Positions 33,915 through 43,464 of a stretch of 64,000 nucleotides of DNA are shown here, one piece after another. Positions within the stretch are counted from its first letter, which is position 1, and each line of letters opens with the position of its first letter. Source of the DNA: Lacrimispora sinapis (lineage in GTDB: Bacteria > Bacillota > Clostridia > Lachnospirales > Lachnospiraceae). Both the position numbers and the translations under genes were made by a program. The stretch covers positions 620,001 through 684,000 of the forward strand of contig NZ_CP141832.1 in assembly GCF_043633585.1 (NCBI RefSeq), written 5' to 3'. Below the pieces are notes generated by a model that saw only the letters and a program-made list of their open reading frames with translations, was not told where the DNA came from and made no database searches.

Positions 33915-35312
33915 TTATTTCCAGCCTTTGGGGAGGTAGTTGAGGGTGTTTGTGATCATGTCGTCGGCGAGGGATTTGATCTCGGCTTTGGTGGCGCGGC
34001 CTTTTATGAGAGGGTCGGCGGCAAATGCCTCGTAGACCAAGGAGCGGTCGCAGGTGAGGGCGGCTGTTAGGATTCGCTGGTGGTTGGCTACGTGGGGGCT
34101 TATTAATTCCAGGAGGTTTTCCGGGAGGGAACCGGCTTGGATTGGTTTGATGCTGTCACGGGCGAATACAGCGTTGGTTTCTACAATGGCGTCTTTGGGC
34201 AGATTTGGGATCTGCAGACTGGTGTTTGGGATGTTGACGTTGCTGATGGTGCGCGCAAGGCCGCAGAGGGACTTGATTAATAGGATTCCTTCTTCGCCGG
34301 AGGGGGTGATCTGCATCTCTTCTTCTCCGTTTACCAGGCGTTGGCTTTTTGCAAGGCGGGTTTTTAAGTCCTCTTTTCTCCAGGCTACGGTGGTTAGGCC
34401 AAACTTCCAGCTTTTGACTGTTTCCGGGTCTTTTAGGTATTCTGCTCCGGGCATGAATTCGGCAAGGTGGCGGTCTCCGGCGGCGGCTATGAATCCGTAG
34501 CGGCAAAATAGGTCAAATTTTACACGGTGCGCACATTCAAATGTACTGTTTGCCCAGTTTTTGTCTGGTTCGTTGTAGCCTTCTTCGTAGTGGGTTTTAA
34601 TGTAATCCTGGTATACGGGGAATAAATCAATTCCTTTATAGGAAGCCTGGTCAAACCAGGTAAAGTGGTTGATTCCAAGGACGTTTACGTGAATGTCATG
34701 GCGGTCGATGTTTTTTAGACCCAGTTCTTCTTCACAGATCCCTTTTAGGACTTTTTGGGTGCCGAATACTTCGTGGCAGCATCCGAAGGCTTTGATCTGG
34801 GGAAATACGTGGTAGAGGGTTTTTACACATAAGGACATGGGGTTGGTGTAGTTAATGACCCAGGCCTCTGGTGCGTACTCTTTGATGGCTTCTGCAATGG
34901 TCACGAACATGGGGATGGTGCGCAGGGCACGGATCATTCCGCCTGGGCCTGCGGTATCGCCTACGGACTGGTAGATGCCAAGTCTTTCGGGAAGGTGGAC
35001 ATCGGATTCCATTTCGTCAAAGGTTCCCGGAAGAATAGAAATAACTGCAAAGTCACATCCGGTCAGTGCTTCTTCTAAGGTAGCGGAAGTTTCGTAGTTC
35101 CATTTTCCGATGGTGTATTCTCTGCTAGTCAGCTTATTTCCAATGATTTCATTGCTCTTTGCGGCGGACTCGTCAATGTCGTATAAACGAATGGTTCCGC
35201 TCAATGAGTCGTCCAGGGATAAATCGGTCATAAAGGTCCAGGCCCAGCCTCTGGAGCCGCCGCCGATGTAGGCGATTGTTAAATCTGTAACTTTGTTGTC
35301 AGCGTATTTCAT
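33915..35312 (-). CDS. lplD: GH4 family alpha-galacturonidase (CHEV type)
   Basis: An NAD- and Mn-dependent glycosidase of family GH4, 465 aa from ATG 35312, preceded by ACAGGAGG. The N-terminal Rossmann motif IAYIGGGSRGWAW binds NAD. NYTNPMSLCVKTLY and the metal site GCCHEVFGTQ follow. Family GH4 subgroups are told apart by the residues after the metal-binding Cys, and CHEV is the signature of the LplD-type alpha-galacturonidases. The nearby GH105 enzyme and LplBC-type transporter fit pectin fragment use. Divergent from an AraC regulator. Confidence 0.82.
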   Translation of the reverse strand: MKYADNKVTDLTIAYIGGGSRGWAWTFMTDLSLDDSLSGTIRLYDIDESAAKSNEIIGNKLTSREYTIGKWNYETSATLEEALTGCDFAVISILPGTFDEMESDVHLPERLGIYQSVGDTAGPGGMIRALRTIPMFVTIAEAIKEYAPEAWVINYTNPMSLCVKTLYHVFPQIKAFGCCHEVFGTQKVLKGICEEELGLKNIDRHDIHVNVLGINHFTWFDQASYKGIDLFPVYQDYIKTHYEEGYNEPDKNWANSTFECAHRVKFDLFCRYGFIAAAGDRHLAEFMPGAEYLKDPETVKSWKFGLTTVAWRKEDLKTRLAKSQRLVNGEEEMQITPSGEEGILLIKSLCGLARTISNVNIPNTSLQIPNLPKDAIVETNAVFARDSIKPIQAGSLPENLLELISPHVANHQRILTAALTCDRSLVYEAFAADPLIKGRATKAEIKSLADDMITNTLNYLPKGWK

Positions 35313-35461
35313 GTGGGTTCCTCCTGTAATATGCAGCTGTTTTTCGGTGCTTCCTTGTGTTCTATATTGCATATTATAAAGTATTATAGTATTATAATTC
35401 TTATATAATTGGTGCTTTTTTTGATGTAATCGTACTTTTGGCTACTAACATGGAGGGCGGA

Positions 35462-36343
35462 ATGGAAAAAACAGTTTTTTCAGAAAGCGGGGAGGGAATC
35501 GCCATTGATGAAGTGGTAAGGGATCAGGAATATTCCATGACTATGAAGCATTTTCATGACACGTATGAGCTGTATTTTCTTTTGGAAGGAGAGCGGTATT
35601 ATTTTATTGAAAAGGAAACGTATTATGTGAAGGCGGGAGATATGGTTCTTGTGAACCGGGAACAGGTCCACAAGACAAGCCAGGCGGGGAGTGGAAAACA
35701 TGACCGGATACTGCTTCAGTTAAATGGAAGGGTTTTGGAACCGTGGCTGAAAGGTGCAGGGGTATATTCTCTGGAAAAGATATTTGGGGATTATTACGGT
35801 GTAATAAAGCTTTCGGAAATGGAATGGGGGGAGATGAAAAAACTTCTGCTGGGGGTCCGAAAGGAGCTTAAACAGAGGGGAGAACGGTATGAGATCATGA
35901 TTCGGTTGATGCTGTCTCAGATCCTTTTGATGATCTATCGAAACCGGAAAAGGAATGTGCTCAAGGAGATAACCCCTACGGTGCAGACCGCCAAACACGG
36001 GAAGGTTCATGAGGTGGCCGAATACTTAACGGTCCACTGTGAAACAGGGGAAAGCTTAGAGGAGCTTGCGGAGCGGTTTTTTATCAGCAAATCCTATTTA
36101 AGCAGAATTTTCCGGGAAGTAACAAGTTTTTCTGTCAATGAATACCGGAATCTGGCGAGAGTCAGAAAGGCCAAGGAGCTGCTTGCAAACAGCGCTTATT
36201 CCATTACGGAGATTTCCGATATACTTGGGTTTGAAAGCGTTACTTATTTTGAACGGGTTTTCAAAAAACATGCAGATACGAACCCGTCCAGATATCGAAA
36301 AATGGGGGAAGAGCAGAATAACAGCTCTTCCGGTGTTTTTTAG
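35462..36343 (+). CDS. AraC-family regulator with cupin sensor domain
   Basis: 293 residues from ATG 35462, chosen for the GGAGGGCGGA just upstream. The N-terminal cupin part (MKHFHDTYELYFLLEGERYY and the AGDMVLVNREQVHK turn) would bind a sugar. The C-terminal ~100 residues are a double helix-turn-helix (LEELAERFFISKSYLSRIFR and ITEISDILGFESVTYFERVF). Divergent placement makes the GH4 gene its likely target. Its stop overlaps the 3' end of the convergent fusion gene by 4 bp. Confidence 0.88.
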   Translation: MEKTVFSESGEGIAIDEVVRDQEYSMTMKHFHDTYELYFLLEGERYYFIEKETYYVKAGDMVLVNREQVHKTSQAGSGKHDRILLQLNGRVLEPWLKGAGVYSLEKIFGDYYGVIKLSEMEWGEMKKLLLGVRKELKQRGERYEIMIRLMLSQILLMIYRNRKRNVLKEITPTVQTAKHGKVHEVAEYLTVHCETGESLEELAERFFISKSYLSRIFREVTSFSVNEYRNLARVRKAKELLANSAYSITEISDILGFESVTYFERVFKKHADTNPSRYRKMGEEQNNSSSGVF

Positions 36344-38448
36344 GCGAAGCTTGCAGAGTTTTTTCGGGCCAATTCGTGAAAATATCTGCTGATACGAAGG
36401 ACCGCATCATGATCCTTTTCCTTATCCAGGAATCTGCAGGGCTTTTTGTCAACCGTTCCGCTGTAAGTCAGGACTGCTTCAATATTCCCCAATTGTTCAT
36501 AAAGCCTGCGAAGTTTTAGACTTTCTTTGTCATTTGGATCTATTAAAGAAATTCCATAATAGAATCCGAGAGCGGTACCAAATTCAAGAAGCGGAGATGA
36601 TTGTTTCAAAGAGTGTACCAGGGACATGGTTCCCAGTACCCGTTCATTGTGCTGGAGTTTCCGGATGGGGTCCCGTCCGACCCGCTCGACAGGGTCTTTA
36701 AAGGAAAATCGGCAGCGCTTAATAAAGTTTTTTGTAAATCCGTTCATATAATCCTCATAATCAGGATTTTTTTCCAGGAGAGCTGGTTTGATTTCCTTTT
36801 CCATAAGACTGTTTACGAAATCAAGGATTCTTTCATCTCCCATTCCCTGTCCGATGGTCTTATAGCCCAGAATTGCAGAATACCAGGCGATCATGGCATG
36901 AGTACCGTTGGAAAGCCGGTTTTTAATTACCTGCATCTGGCTGATATCTTCCATGACTTTTACCTGACGGAGATGGGGAAGAAGCGGACTGTTCCCGCCG
37001 GCATAAAGGGGCATATCCGGTTCACTGTTAAACAATACCAGACTTACTTTGGAAAGTTCTGTTTGAATTGCAGATATGTCTTTTAACATTCGTGTGACTC
37101 CTTTTAGGCTGATCACCGGTTTGTTTATATTTTCCGTATCCGGGACAGATTCTCTTAGAGAATTAAGCTTTCGCTGTATCTGTTTTAACAGTTCCTCTTT
37201 CGGGCAGGCAGAAACCATCCGGTTTACAACGGTTTCACAAAAATAAGTCTCATCAAGGACTTCATTGGCAGTTTCTTCTGAAACAATCTCCAGAAGCGCT
37301 TTTTTGATCTGCTTTTTTACAAAGGCAGCAGCATGAACTTTATTTAATATGATTAAAATGGTCAGCGGCTCCAGATTGGCCTTTTTTCGTGCAAGCAGTC
37401 CCTGGGCTGTCATTGCCGCCTGTTGTTTTATGGCACTTTCAGGAAGGCATAAGGCCATAATATCTGCTTCCAGATACATGGAAACCATCTGGTCTTCCTG
37501 GTCGATATCAATCAGGGAGACATTCCGGATGGTCTGCTCATAGGCGAGACTTTCATAGTTGACCTGGTAGGAATGGAATGCATTTACCATGTTCCTTAGT
37601 TCCGCATTTCTGGTGGCTCCGATGATCTTGCCGGGTCTCGTATATCCATCCCAATGGGAAAAAACCTGGGCAATGTATCCGCCGCCGATGGCACCAAAGC
37701 CGTGGATACCGGCAGTAAGAGGGTTGTTGTTTTGAGGGAAATGTTCATTGAGAGTTGGAAGGGAATATTTCTTTGTATAAGGACGCAGATCCTGCAGAAA
37801 TTGGTTCATATCTTCATAGCAAAGCCATGCTTTTTTCTTAATCTCCGGCCGGGCTTCTTTAATATCTTTTATATAGACCGGAAGGCCGTTTGCTGAAGCT
37901 GCGGCTAAAAGGCCGTTTTCAGAATCTTCAAAGATCAGGCAGGTTTCCGGCTGGCAGTTGATGCCGTCGGCCGCCTTTAAAAATATCTGGGGATTCGGTT
38001 TTCCTTTGTCTACTTCATCTCCGCAGATTACCACATCAAAGTATTTAAAAACATCTGCATCTCTTAAGTATTCCTCTGCGATGGCTCTTTTACTGGAGGT
38101 GGCAACTGCCAGCAGAACTTCATTGCGTTTCAAACGTTCTAAAACTTCAATCAGTCCGTTTTTTACAGGAACGCCATGCTCTTTTACATAAGATAATTCC
38201 AGTTCATCAGCTCTTTTTCGGATTTCCTCATAAGGGTAATCCGGACCGAATTCTTCTTTCGCCAACTTCTGGGCAGAAACAGAACTGAGTCCCAGAGAGT
38301 CTAACAGCAGCTGCGTTGGCATGGCTTTTCCGTATTGTTCCAGTGAGGCTTCGTTTAAAACCTTCATTCTGAGCCGCTCTGTATCAAACATGGTGCCATC
38401 CATGTCAAAAATCGCAGCAGTGATATCTTTATCTATTAATTTCATCAT
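36340..38448 (-). CDS. HAD phosphatase - mannitol-1-phosphate dehydrogenase fusion
   Basis: A 702-residue two-domain enzyme. Residues ~1-215 are a beta-phosphoglucomutase-like HAD phosphatase: nucleophile region FDMDGTMFDTE (Asp15, Asp17), VATSSKR, and KGKPNPQIFLKAAD with FEDSENGLLAA. Residues ~245-700 are a polyol-phosphate dehydrogenase: nucleotide loop GIHGFGAIGGGYIAQ and the catalytic Lys/Asn/His stretch VIKNRLSNGTHAMIAWY. The same order is known from bifunctional MtlD of Acinetobacter, which makes mannitol from fructose 6-phosphate in two steps. I infer mannitol synthesis, though other polyols are possible. AAAGGAGG precedes the ATG. Confidence 0.85.
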   Translation of the reverse strand: MMKLIDKDITAAIFDMDGTMFDTERLRMKVLNEASLEQYGKAMPTQLLLDSLGLSSVSAQKLAKEEFGPDYPYEEIRKRADELELSYVKEHGVPVKNGLIEVLERLKRNEVLLAVATSSKRAIAEEYLRDADVFKYFDVVICGDEVDKGKPNPQIFLKAADGINCQPETCLIFEDSENGLLAAASANGLPVYIKDIKEARPEIKKKAWLCYEDMNQFLQDLRPYTKKYSLPTLNEHFPQNNNPLTAGIHGFGAIGGGYIAQVFSHWDGYTRPGKIIGATRNAELRNMVNAFHSYQVNYESLAYEQTIRNVSLIDIDQEDQMVSMYLEADIMALCLPESAIKQQAAMTAQGLLARKKANLEPLTILIILNKVHAAAFVKKQIKKALLEIVSEETANEVLDETYFCETVVNRMVSACPKEELLKQIQRKLNSLRESVPDTENINKPVISLKGVTRMLKDISAIQTELSKVSLVLFNSEPDMPLYAGGNSPLLPHLRQVKVMEDISQMQVIKNRLSNGTHAMIAWYSAILGYKTIGQGMGDERILDFVNSLMEKEIKPALLEKNPDYEDYMNGFTKNFIKRCRFSFKDPVERVGRDPIRKLQHNERVLGTMSLVHSLKQSSPLLEFGTALGFYYGISLIDPNDKESLKLRRLYEQLGNIEAVLTYSGTVDKKPCRFLDKEKDHDAVLRISRYFHELARKNSASFA

Positions 38449-38489
38449 GTGCTCCTCCTTTTTCAGACTACATATAAAATGTTTATCTT

Positions 38490-38518
38490 ATGTTACAAGA
38501 TGGAAAAGTGATTGTCAA
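38490..38518 (-). promoter_or_regulatory. Promoter of the HAD-MtlD fusion gene
   Basis: Minus strand TTGACA (38518-38513), 17 bp, TAACAT (38495-38490), about 40 bp before the start. Confidence 0.65.
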
Positions 38519-38715
38519 ATCCGGATCGTCGTATCTCCGGTTGAAAAAAGTCATATGTACCAAAAATATGTTTGCTTTATTTCGGGGATAAGACGGATAT
38601 GGATTTGGATTTTTTGATTTGCCGGGTGATTTTTTGTGCAATCTGCTGTTTTTTATTTTTCTCATTTTTTAATGGATTCCGGGACTGAATATGTGGTTTT
38701 CTCCCCAAAAAGGCA

Positions 38716-38755
38716 ATAAAAAGGGAACCTGTTTCTGCGAAAAGCAGGTTCCCTT
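38716..38755 (-). terminator. Terminator of the YesM-YesN-GH105 operon
   Basis: AAGGGAACCTG pairs with CAGGTTCCCTT; on the minus strand the stem is followed by TTTTTATTG. Confidence 0.85.
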
Positions 38756-38782
38756 CTGTGATAAAAAAATCCGCTTTTTTGG

Positions 38783-39904
38783 TTATTTTTCCAGTGCCTC
38801 GCACAATGCGGTCAGTGCGAGAGCCTGTCCGTAAGCCATGGGCATGATCAAAATATTTTTATAGTGTTCGGCTGTCATACCGATGCCGGTTCCGGCGGAT
38901 ACATTTAATACCGTTCCGTCATCGGATATATTATCGCAGATCCCGTCGATGGCCCGGTCGGCGGCTTTTTTATAGGACTCGTCGAGAATTCCGGCTTTTA
39001 CCCCTCGTAAAAGACCGGCTGCGATGGCGGCGGAACCGGAAACCTCTTCGTAGCTGGTGCTGTCATTGAGAACGGTATGCCAAAGGCCGGAGGGTGCCTG
39101 GAGTTTTAAGAGAGCCTCAGCCTGAGCTTTAAAGGTATCAATGAAATAGGTCCGTACGCCTTCGTTCAGTTCTTCGCTGCAGTTGTCAATGAATTCCATG
39201 ATGCCGTAGGTGAACCAGGAGTTTCCTCTGCACCAGAAGATACCTCCGAAATTATCTCTTCGGTCAAAACGGAAGCCATGGTGGAATAGTCCGGTCTCTT
39301 TGTCAAACAGATATTTGATGTGGACCAGAAACTGATGAATGGCTTCGTTCTTCCAGTCCGGGCGGTCCAGTTGATTGGCTATGTTGTTTAAGAAAAGAAC
39401 GGACATAAACAGTGTGTCCACCCAGAGCTGGCCTTCATTTAATGCCACTCCGTTCCGGTCGCCGATGGCGCTGGTCACATGCTGGAAGCCGTTGTCCGGA
39501 GTTTTAGGAAGTTCCTGGATCAGCCAGTCGGCCCGTTTCTCACAAAGCCCTTTGTAATCCTCGGATTGTTCCAGTTTTTCATAGAGATAGGACAAGGGGA
39601 GAAAGGGAGCCGTGGTGTTGATGTTTTTGGAGGGAAGTCCTTTTTCCATATGTCCGCGGTACCATTTTTCAAAAAATGGCAGATAGCGGCCGTCCCCATA
39701 AAAGTCCTGAAGCTTATAAAGCCCGTATAATCCCACTCCCTGGGGCCAGTCCCATTCTTCGATACCGAAATCTCTCTGGATAATGCCTTTTTTTGTATCG
39801 TTCTGGCTGACGGTACGGTCCTTGTCGTAATCGCTGCCGCCTAAGTTCATGAGTTTTTCTACCACTAAGTGGATTTTTTCAAGTAACTGTTCGTTTGATT
39901 TCAT
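38783..39904 (-). CDS. GH105 unsaturated rhamnogalacturonyl/uronyl hydrolase
   Basis: Cleaves the unsaturated uronic acid left at the non-reducing end by pectin or rhamnogalacturonan lyases. 373 residues form an (alpha/alpha)6 barrel like YteR/YesR. Conserved points are DWPQGVGLYGLYKL near 55, the catalytic Asp in NEGQLWVDTLFMSVLFL near 160, FWCRGNSWFTYGIMEF and GLWHTVLNDSTSYEEVSGSAAIAAGLL. No signal peptide, so it acts in the cytoplasm on imported oligosaccharides. Its start overlaps the stop of the response regulator by 4 bp, so it is cotranscribed with the sensor genes. Confidence 0.9.
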   Translation of the reverse strand: MKSNEQLLEKIHLVVEKLMNLGGSDYDKDRTVSQNDTKKGIIQRDFGIEEWDWPQGVGLYGLYKLQDFYGDGRYLPFFEKWYRGHMEKGLPSKNINTTAPFLPLSYLYEKLEQSEDYKGLCEKRADWLIQELPKTPDNGFQHVTSAIGDRNGVALNEGQLWVDTLFMSVLFLNNIANQLDRPDWKNEAIHQFLVHIKYLFDKETGLFHHGFRFDRRDNFGGIFWCRGNSWFTYGIMEFIDNCSEELNEGVRTYFIDTFKAQAEALLKLQAPSGLWHTVLNDSTSYEEVSGSAAIAAGLLRGVKAGILDESYKKAADRAIDGICDNISDDGTVLNVSAGTGIGMTAEHYKNILIMPMAYGQALALTALCEALEK

Positions 39905-41442
39905 GGTTTCTCTCCTTTGGCACGTGTTTCCTGTTTTATTTTGTGCGTTTCAATATATTCGGTCGGCGTAAGGCCGGTAAACCGCTTGAATACCTGGCTG
40001 AAGTACTGGGGATTGCTGCCAAAACCCACTTGTCGGGCAATTTGTTTTACATTGTCATTTTGATAAAACCTCATCAGACGAATGGCTTCTTCCATCCGTT
40101 CTTTGTTTAAGTAGTCGGAAAAGCGCATTCCCTCCTCTTTTATGAACTGCTTGCTTAAATATCCCACACTGACGAACAGATAATTCTCTGCCAGCCATTT
40201 TAACGACAGATTCTCAGAGTCTAAGTGATCTCTGATATAGGATTTTAAAAGCGCAATGTTGGAGCCGTTTTTGTGGGAATTGGTGCCGTCTGTTTTTTGG
40301 ACCATGACCACCAGCAAAAGTGTTTTGATGTCCTTTACCGTAGTACAGGAATAAAGGCGCCTGAAAAAATCACAGGCAGCGTCCGACGGCAGCTTTTCCT
40401 GTTCCCTGCTGCTTTGCAGAAACAGACCGAGAGCCAGATTTCTGGCGCTGGATACGGGCATGGAATCCATAAAAACCGAGTCCAGTAGTTTTGCAGCCTG
40501 TACGGTGTTTTCTGCGGAAGTGATGGAATCCTCCAATTGGCTGATCCTCCACGGGGAGGCAATGTGGTTCTTGATCTCATGGGAGATGCCCCGGTCCCCA
40601 AGAAGAAGGATTTTCTCAAACCGGGAAATTTTTGATATTATAGTTTGAAACAATTTTTCCGTGGATTCTTTATGGATAAACTCGGTTTCAAAGGTGACGG
40701 ACTGGCCCGGATATTTCAGTTCCAGAATCTGCCGGCTCAATTCTTCCTGCAGGGCCAGGGTGGAGGCAGGGAAAACCAGCACCGCCGTGTTTTTTACATA
40801 CAAAATGGAAAATTGCAGAGGAATCCGGGCACAGTCCAGGATTCTTCTTACATCGGCGGCAAAGTTTTTTAAGTAGTTTTCTTCCACAAAGGAGCAGATA
40901 CAGGCATAAAGGCAGTCCTTTGGAAAGCATAAAAATCCCTGATATTTGCGGAACACCGGAGAAAAGGAGTCCTGATGTTCCAGTGCTTCCATAATAAAGC
41001 TTTGTTCCAGGGGAACGTGCAGGGTATTAAGGAAATGTTTCTGCTGGAGTCTCCGGTTTTCTTCCTCCTTCAGCCGTTCTTTTTGGATGGATACCAGAGA
41101 ATCAATCAGCTCATTTTTGTCGGTGGGCTTTAAGAGATAGTAGCGGACTCCGTACTTCATTGCCTGCTTGGCATATTCAAAGTCATTGTATCCCGAAAGC
41201 AGGACAAAGGTGATTCTGGAATCGGATTTTATGGAACGGCTGATTAAATCCAGACCGTTTAGGATGGGCATCCGGATGTCTGTGATCACCACATCCGGGT
41301 AATCGTCACAAATAATATCATAAGCCTCCATACCGTTTTTGGCCGCAGCGATCAGCTCATAGCCAATGGATTCAAAATCAATCATCTGGGAGAGGGCTTC
41401 TCTTATAATCTGTTCGTCATCTACGATCATCAGTCTCAGCAT
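39901..41442 (-). CDS. YesN-type response regulator with AraC output
   Basis: 513 residues. The receiver domain is at the N-terminus (RLMIVDDEQIIREAL), with the phospho-acceptor Asp in VVITDIRMPILNG and the Lys in YYLLKPTDKNEL. The C-terminal ~100 residues form an AraC helix-turn-helix pair (LKWLAENYLFVSVGYLSKQF and VKQIARQVGFGSNPQYFSQ). A poorly conserved middle part links them, as usual for YesN. It starts one base after the kinase gene stop. The likely target is the divergent ABC transporter-mannosidase operon and its own operon. Confidence 0.92.
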   Translation of the reverse strand: MLRLMIVDDEQIIREALSQMIDFESIGYELIAAAKNGMEAYDIICDDYPDVVITDIRMPILNGLDLISRSIKSDSRITFVLLSGYNDFEYAKQAMKYGVRYYLLKPTDKNELIDSLVSIQKERLKEEENRRLQQKHFLNTLHVPLEQSFIMEALEHQDSFSPVFRKYQGFLCFPKDCLYACICSFVEENYLKNFAADVRRILDCARIPLQFSILYVKNTAVLVFPASTLALQEELSRQILELKYPGQSVTFETEFIHKESTEKLFQTIISKISRFEKILLLGDRGISHEIKNHIASPWRISQLEDSITSAENTVQAAKLLDSVFMDSMPVSSARNLALGLFLQSSREQEKLPSDAACDFFRRLYSCTTVKDIKTLLLVVMVQKTDGTNSHKNGSNIALLKSYIRDHLDSENLSLKWLAENYLFVSVGYLSKQFIKEEGMRFSDYLNKERMEEAIRLMRFYQNDNVKQIARQVGFGSNPQYFSQVFKRFTGLTPTEYIETHKIKQETRAKGEKP

Positions 41443-41443
41443 A

Positions 41444-43204
41444 TCATTCCTCCTGTTCCTTGGGAATGGACAGCATGACCACTGCCTTTCCGCCTTCGTT
41501 GTAAAAGTTCAATCCGTATTGGTCTCCGTAAAGCAGTTTTAGCCGGGAGTTGATGTTTAAAAGGCCTACTCCGGAGCCTTGGGGCGTGATTTCCCTGTTC
41601 TTTATTTTCTGAAGCAGATCCTCTTCAAACCGGGAACCGGTATTGGTGACCGAGATCCGGTAATTCATCTCCATTTCCTTAATGATGACCCGTATCCGGC
41701 ACAGCTCGTCCGTGTCCTCCATAGCGTGCTTGAGTGCGTTTTCCACCAGAGGCTGGATGCAAAGCTTTGGTACGCAAATCCGGGAAATATTCTCGGGAGT
41801 TTCCAGTTCAAAATGAAGCCTGTCTTTGAAGCGGATCTGCTGGATGCGGATATAGTTATCCAGTACCTTTAATTCTTCAGACAGGGGAATCCTGTCCTTT
41901 TGGTCTGCAATGGAAGCACGGAACAAATTCCCCAGAGAGCGGACCATTACAGAAATGTCCTCCGCTCCGTATTTCTGGGCCATCCAGTTGATGGTATCCA
42001 GCGTATTGTATAAAAAGTGCGGATTGATCTGCTGCTGGAGCATCTTGATGGTGGAATCCCTGACGAGAAGCTGCTTGTCATAATTCTCATCCCGCAGGAC
42101 CTTTACGCTGTGGGTCATCTCATCAAAGCTGCGGTGAAGCTGACCGATTTCATCCTGACGGTTCTGATAATCGTAGCATTTTACATCACAGGCAGGAAGT
42201 TCCCCGCTTCCAAAACACTGTATCTTTTCAATCAGATAGTCCAGATGTCGGAATATATGGCGGAAAATCAGGTTCACGCAGACCGCAGTGGCCAGAATGA
42301 TGCAGAGGGTAAATAGAAAAATTTGCATGGTGACCAGACGGATTCGGTAAAATAACGGATCATAATCCCTGAAATAGAGGTAATCCCAGCCCACATATGG
42401 CACATGGCCGTTGATGATAAATTCTTTGTTGCCGCTTAAAGTGGCAATGGAATAGGAATTTCCCTGCTTTCTATTAGTTGCAATCAGCTGGTTGCAGTAT
42501 TTATCGTGAAAGGGGGCGGCAGGATAAATCCGCTTGTCTCCGGATATCAGGATGAACTTGGAATTTTCTGCAAGGCTGCCGGAATTATTTAAGCCGTCTT
42601 CAATCATTTTATCCATATCCACGGTGATATAGAGTTCTGCCAGCTTCTTTAAGCTTAAATACTTCAGTTTCAGAATCTGCCTGGCACATACCGTATTGGG
42701 ACCTGGGGCGATTCCGGACGCCCAGATGGATCTCCCTTTTAAAGATTCCAGACTTTGATCCAGTTCTTTGATGTTGAATTTCAAGATTTCATCAGAGCTT
42801 CCCATACAGATGTTTGAACCGTCGGACAGTACGATGTTGATGGATTTGATGTAGCTGCTTCGGTACATATAGGGGTAAAGCTGTTCATATATATCTCTGC
42901 GGGCGGCGGAACGGCGGTTGCTGTAAGGATTTTCCGAAAGGAACGCCAGGTTATTTTGGATGACCTTGTCCCCGATCAAGTTGTCTGATATGGTTTCCAC
43001 CATCTTCATTTCCGATTCCAGATAAGTGGTCACATGGTTTAAGGAATTTGCATTGGTACGGTAAAGTTCCTCATGATACCGGGAGGTAAGTATCTTGAGG
43101 CTGAGAGCAAAGGTGATACAAAGTGCCAGCACCTCCAGCAGAAATACCGTGAGGACCTTCTTATATAAAGACAGGTTGTTGAACCAGATGGTACACCGAC
43201 TCAT
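41444..43204 (-). CDS. YesM-type sensor histidine kinase
   Basis: A membrane sensor with two transmembrane segments: one near the N-terminus (KKVLTVFLLEVLALCITFAL) and one near residue ~290 (LFTLCIILATAVCVNLIF). They flank a ~240-residue extracellular domain. A HAMP-like linker is followed by the His box QQQINPHFLYNTLD and the ATPase motif IQPLVENALKHAM and GVGLLNINSRLKLLYG. I favour ATG 43204 (586 aa) because AAAGGA then lies 9 bp upstream; ATG 43210 is too close, and the frame further upstream lacks a start signal. It likely senses an extracellular sugar or a loaded binding protein. Confidence 0.9.
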   Translation of the reverse strand: MSRCTIWFNNLSLYKKVLTVFLLEVLALCITFALSLKILTSRYHEELYRTNANSLNHVTTYLESEMKMVETISDNLIGDKVIQNNLAFLSENPYSNRRSAARRDIYEQLYPYMYRSSYIKSINIVLSDGSNICMGSSDEILKFNIKELDQSLESLKGRSIWASGIAPGPNTVCARQILKLKYLSLKKLAELYITVDMDKMIEDGLNNSGSLAENSKFILISGDKRIYPAAPFHDKYCNQLIATNRKQGNSYSIATLSGNKEFIINGHVPYVGWDYLYFRDYDPLFYRIRLVTMQIFLFTLCIILATAVCVNLIFRHIFRHLDYLIEKIQCFGSGELPACDVKCYDYQNRQDEIGQLHRSFDEMTHSVKVLRDENYDKQLLVRDSTIKMLQQQINPHFLYNTLDTINWMAQKYGAEDISVMVRSLGNLFRASIADQKDRIPLSEELKVLDNYIRIQQIRFKDRLHFELETPENISRICVPKLCIQPLVENALKHAMEDTDELCRIRVIIKEMEMNYRISVTNTGSRFEEDLLQKIKNREITPQGSGVGLLNINSRLKLLYGDQYGLNFYNEGGKAVVMLSIPKEQEE

Positions 43205-43464
43205 AGACATACGTCCTTTCTTCCTGGGGCGTGTCTGGACACCCATAGGTTTTGCTGGGGTGTGACACACATATAAAACATACAGTGTTCAGACCTTATA
43301 CATTTATATTATATAGTAAAAATGTAAAAAAATAAATTGAAAAAAGTCAAAAAGTAACAATAAGATGTTTTTTTAACCATAAAAAGCTATATTTTAACTT
43401 TACTGTTGTGCATATTTGACATATCATGAGATTATCATAAATCAATTAAGAGGGAGGTTTTATT

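Larger units (their letters stand above)
38449..38782. other. Intergenic region with promoter and terminator
   Basis: It holds the minus-strand promoter of the HAD-MtlD gene (38490-38518) and the minus-strand terminator of the GH105 gene (38716-38755). No gene is seen between them. Confidence 0.6.

Noticed and set aside
33556..33939. 127-codon plus-strand frame through the palindromic element
   Set aside because: It only reads through the inverted repeat, has a self-complementary composition and no family resemblance.
38449..38782. Minus-strand frames between the HAD-MtlD and GH105 genes
   Set aside because: Lys/Asn-rich random-looking products without start signals; the space is explained by a promoter and a terminator.
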